Source of the DNA: Trinickia violacea
GTDB taxonomy: Bacteria > Pseudomonadota > Gammaproteobacteria > Burkholderiales > Burkholderiaceae
DNA length: 64,000 bases
Reading direction: 5' to 3'
NCBI RefSeq assembly: GCF_005280735.1
Contig: NZ_CP040078.1
Location: forward strand, 2,480,001-2,544,000
The translations under genes and the position numbers were made by a program. Below the pieces are notes generated by a model. The model was not told where the DNA came from. It was given only the letters and a program-made list of their open reading frames with translations, and searched no databases. Each line of letters opens with the position of its first letter. Positions within the stretch are counted from its first letter, which is position 1. Shown in pieces: positions 63,010-64,000 of the stretch.

Positions 63010-64000
63010 TCAAGGCGTCCACCGATACATCAGGATCTTCGCGCGCGCATCGTCTTCGACGAGCACGACGTACTCGCCGTTGCTGCGCTCGATCGCGCTG
63101 ATGCCGAGGTACACGTCGACCCAGCCCGACGTGCCGCCCATCGACGCCCCCGGCGTCATATAGCCGACCTGCTGCCCGTTGCGCGCGTCGTAGACATCGA
63201 CGCGGTTCGTATACAGCTCGGCCACGAAAATGTAGTTCCCCGCCACGGCGACGCCGACCGGCGTCTGCTGCGGATCGGCTGTCACGTTCCAAGGCAGCAT
63301 GATCGTGTAGCGTGCTTGCGGCGTGCCCGAACTCCAATTGTCGTAGCGCACGAGCAGGCGCCCCGCTTCTTTCCAATGCGAGGCGTCGTAGGGATACGCG
63401 CTCGAATACCCGGACACGTACATCGCATCGCTCGACGCGTCGTAGACGATGCGGGCCACGCGCGAGAACGGCTGCGGCATCGGGTAAGTCTTCGCGCTCG
63501 CGTAGGTGTAGATCGGGTTGCCGAACGAATCGAAGCCCTGCAGCGGCAGCTCCCGAATGCCGGTGCCCAACTCGCCGATCCAGATGTTGCCGAGGCTGTC
63601 GACCCACCAGACGCCGTCTTCCACCGAATTGCCCGAGGACGGATTCGCCGTGATCTCGCTCGCGTCGACATGGCCGTCGCCATTGAGGTCGCGCCACATC
63701 CATTCGCCGTACGTCGGCTGCCCCGCCGGCCAAGTGCCGGGAATCGGATTCTCGGCAAAGAAGCCGGACGGAATCGCGACCTGTCCGTCATTGGCCGAAT
63801 CGAAGCGATAGACGCTCAAGTAGTGCGAGTACATGTCGACCGTATAGAGCAGCAGCTTGCCGTTCACGCGGCGCACCATCGGCTCGCCGCGCACGCCTTT
63901 GGGCAGGTGGAACGTCGGGTCGTCGGGATACTGGAAGCGGTTGAGCGTGAAGCCTGCATAGCTCCACTCCGAGCCCGGCGTCGTTTGCCGGTAGTCGAGC
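63010..64000 (-). CDS. secreted beta-propeller-like protein, 3' part only
   Basis: The frame is open from the stop at 63010 through the window end, so at least 330 C-terminal residues are present and the start lies beyond 64000. It contains repeated WVDSLGNIWIGELGTGIREL, VVYDASSDAMYVSGYSS-type and VGVAVAGNYIFVAELYTNRV blades typical of NHL/YVTN beta-propellers. A DLNGDGHVDASEI calcium-binding loop (EF-hand/dockerin-like) interrupts it. The family and ligand are not identified. An internal GTG at 63894 is not the true start, since upstream codons are coding-like. Confidence 0.7.
   Translation of the reverse strand, partial: LDYRQTTPGSEWSYAGFTLNRFQYPDDPTFHLPKGVRGEPMVRRVNGKLLLYTVDMYSHYLSVYRFDSANDGQVAIPSGFFAENPIPGTWPAGQPTYGEWMWRDLNGDGHVDASEITANPSSGNSVEDGVWWVDSLGNIWIGELGTGIRELPLQGFDSFGNPIYTYASAKTYPMPQPFSRVARIVYDASSDAMYVSGYSSAYPYDASHWKEAGRLLVRYDNWSSGTPQARYTIMLPWNVTADPQQTPVGVAVAGNYIFVAELYTNRVDVYDARNGQQVGYMTPGASMGGTSGWVDVYLGISAIERSNGEYVVLVEDDARAKILMYRWTP

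Noticed and set aside
1..64000. Mobile elements, integrases, attachment sites, tRNA or rRNA genes
   Set aside because: None of the reading frames resembles a transposase, integrase or phage gene, and no tRNA or rRNA pattern was recognised by eye. A covariance-model scan would be needed to exclude small RNAs.

Overview
The window is a high-GC chromosomal stretch from a beta-proteobacterium of the Burkholderiaceae (Burkholderia, Paraburkholderia, Trinickia or a relative). The basis is the Burkholderia-type general porin, the PenA-like class A beta-lactamase, a phasin, an AidA/PixA protein and the mdc gene order. There is no rRNA, tRNA, CRISPR array, insertion sequence or phage module. It reads as ordinary chromosome with several small accessory blocks.

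Layout. 1-2.4 kb: NlpC/P60 lipoprotein and a RimJ-like acetyltransferase. 2.4-11 kb: a malonate-decarboxylase locus, made of a divergent MFS transporter, a GntR regulator and mdcA-B-C-D-E-G-H packed with overlapping start and stop codons. 11-15 kb: class A beta-lactamase, NlpD-like LysM/LytM lipoprotein and a chemoreceptor. 15-19 kb: a hydratase with a divergent GntR regulator, then an aldo/keto reductase with a divergent, internally deleted LysR regulator. 19-25 kb: porin, a small secreted protein, OpgC-like membrane protein, esterase and AI-2E-type permease. 25-29 kb: two exported acid-type peptidases (S10 and S53). 29-35 kb: DHA2 efflux protein, small membrane protein, PoxB-like enzyme, LysR and AraC regulators. 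35.4-41 kb: a GNAT remnant, then an operon of DUF2760 and two atypical Hsp70 proteins. 41-46 kb: PLP decarboxylase, phasin with a 52-residue membrane protein, an uncharacterised gene and a LuxR-type regulator with a lower-GC 5' part. 45.8-49 kb: selenium operon mnmH-permease-selD. 49-53 kb: convergent clan GH-D and GH35 glycosidases. 53.2-55.1 kb: an exported protein with about 83 pentapeptide GGQGx repeats. 55-64 kb: membrane protein, AidA/PixA protein, LysR/MFS divergent pair, OsmC, the divergent DNA-repair pair SRAP/YcaQ, DUF1653, GNAT, and the 3' part of a secreted beta-propeller-like protein running off the window.

How genes work together. The mdc genes encode a complete biotin-independent malonate decarboxylase with its prosthetic-group machinery, but no MdcL/MdcM transporter; the divergent MFS protein is the natural candidate importer. 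MnmH and SelD form the selenophosphate to 2-selenouridine tRNA pathway, with a permease encoded between them. SRAP and YcaQ both handle abasic or crosslinked DNA and share a promoter region. The most interesting poorly described units are the DUF2760-Hsp70-Hsp70 operon, the permease inside the selenium operon, and the giant pentapeptide-repeat protein.
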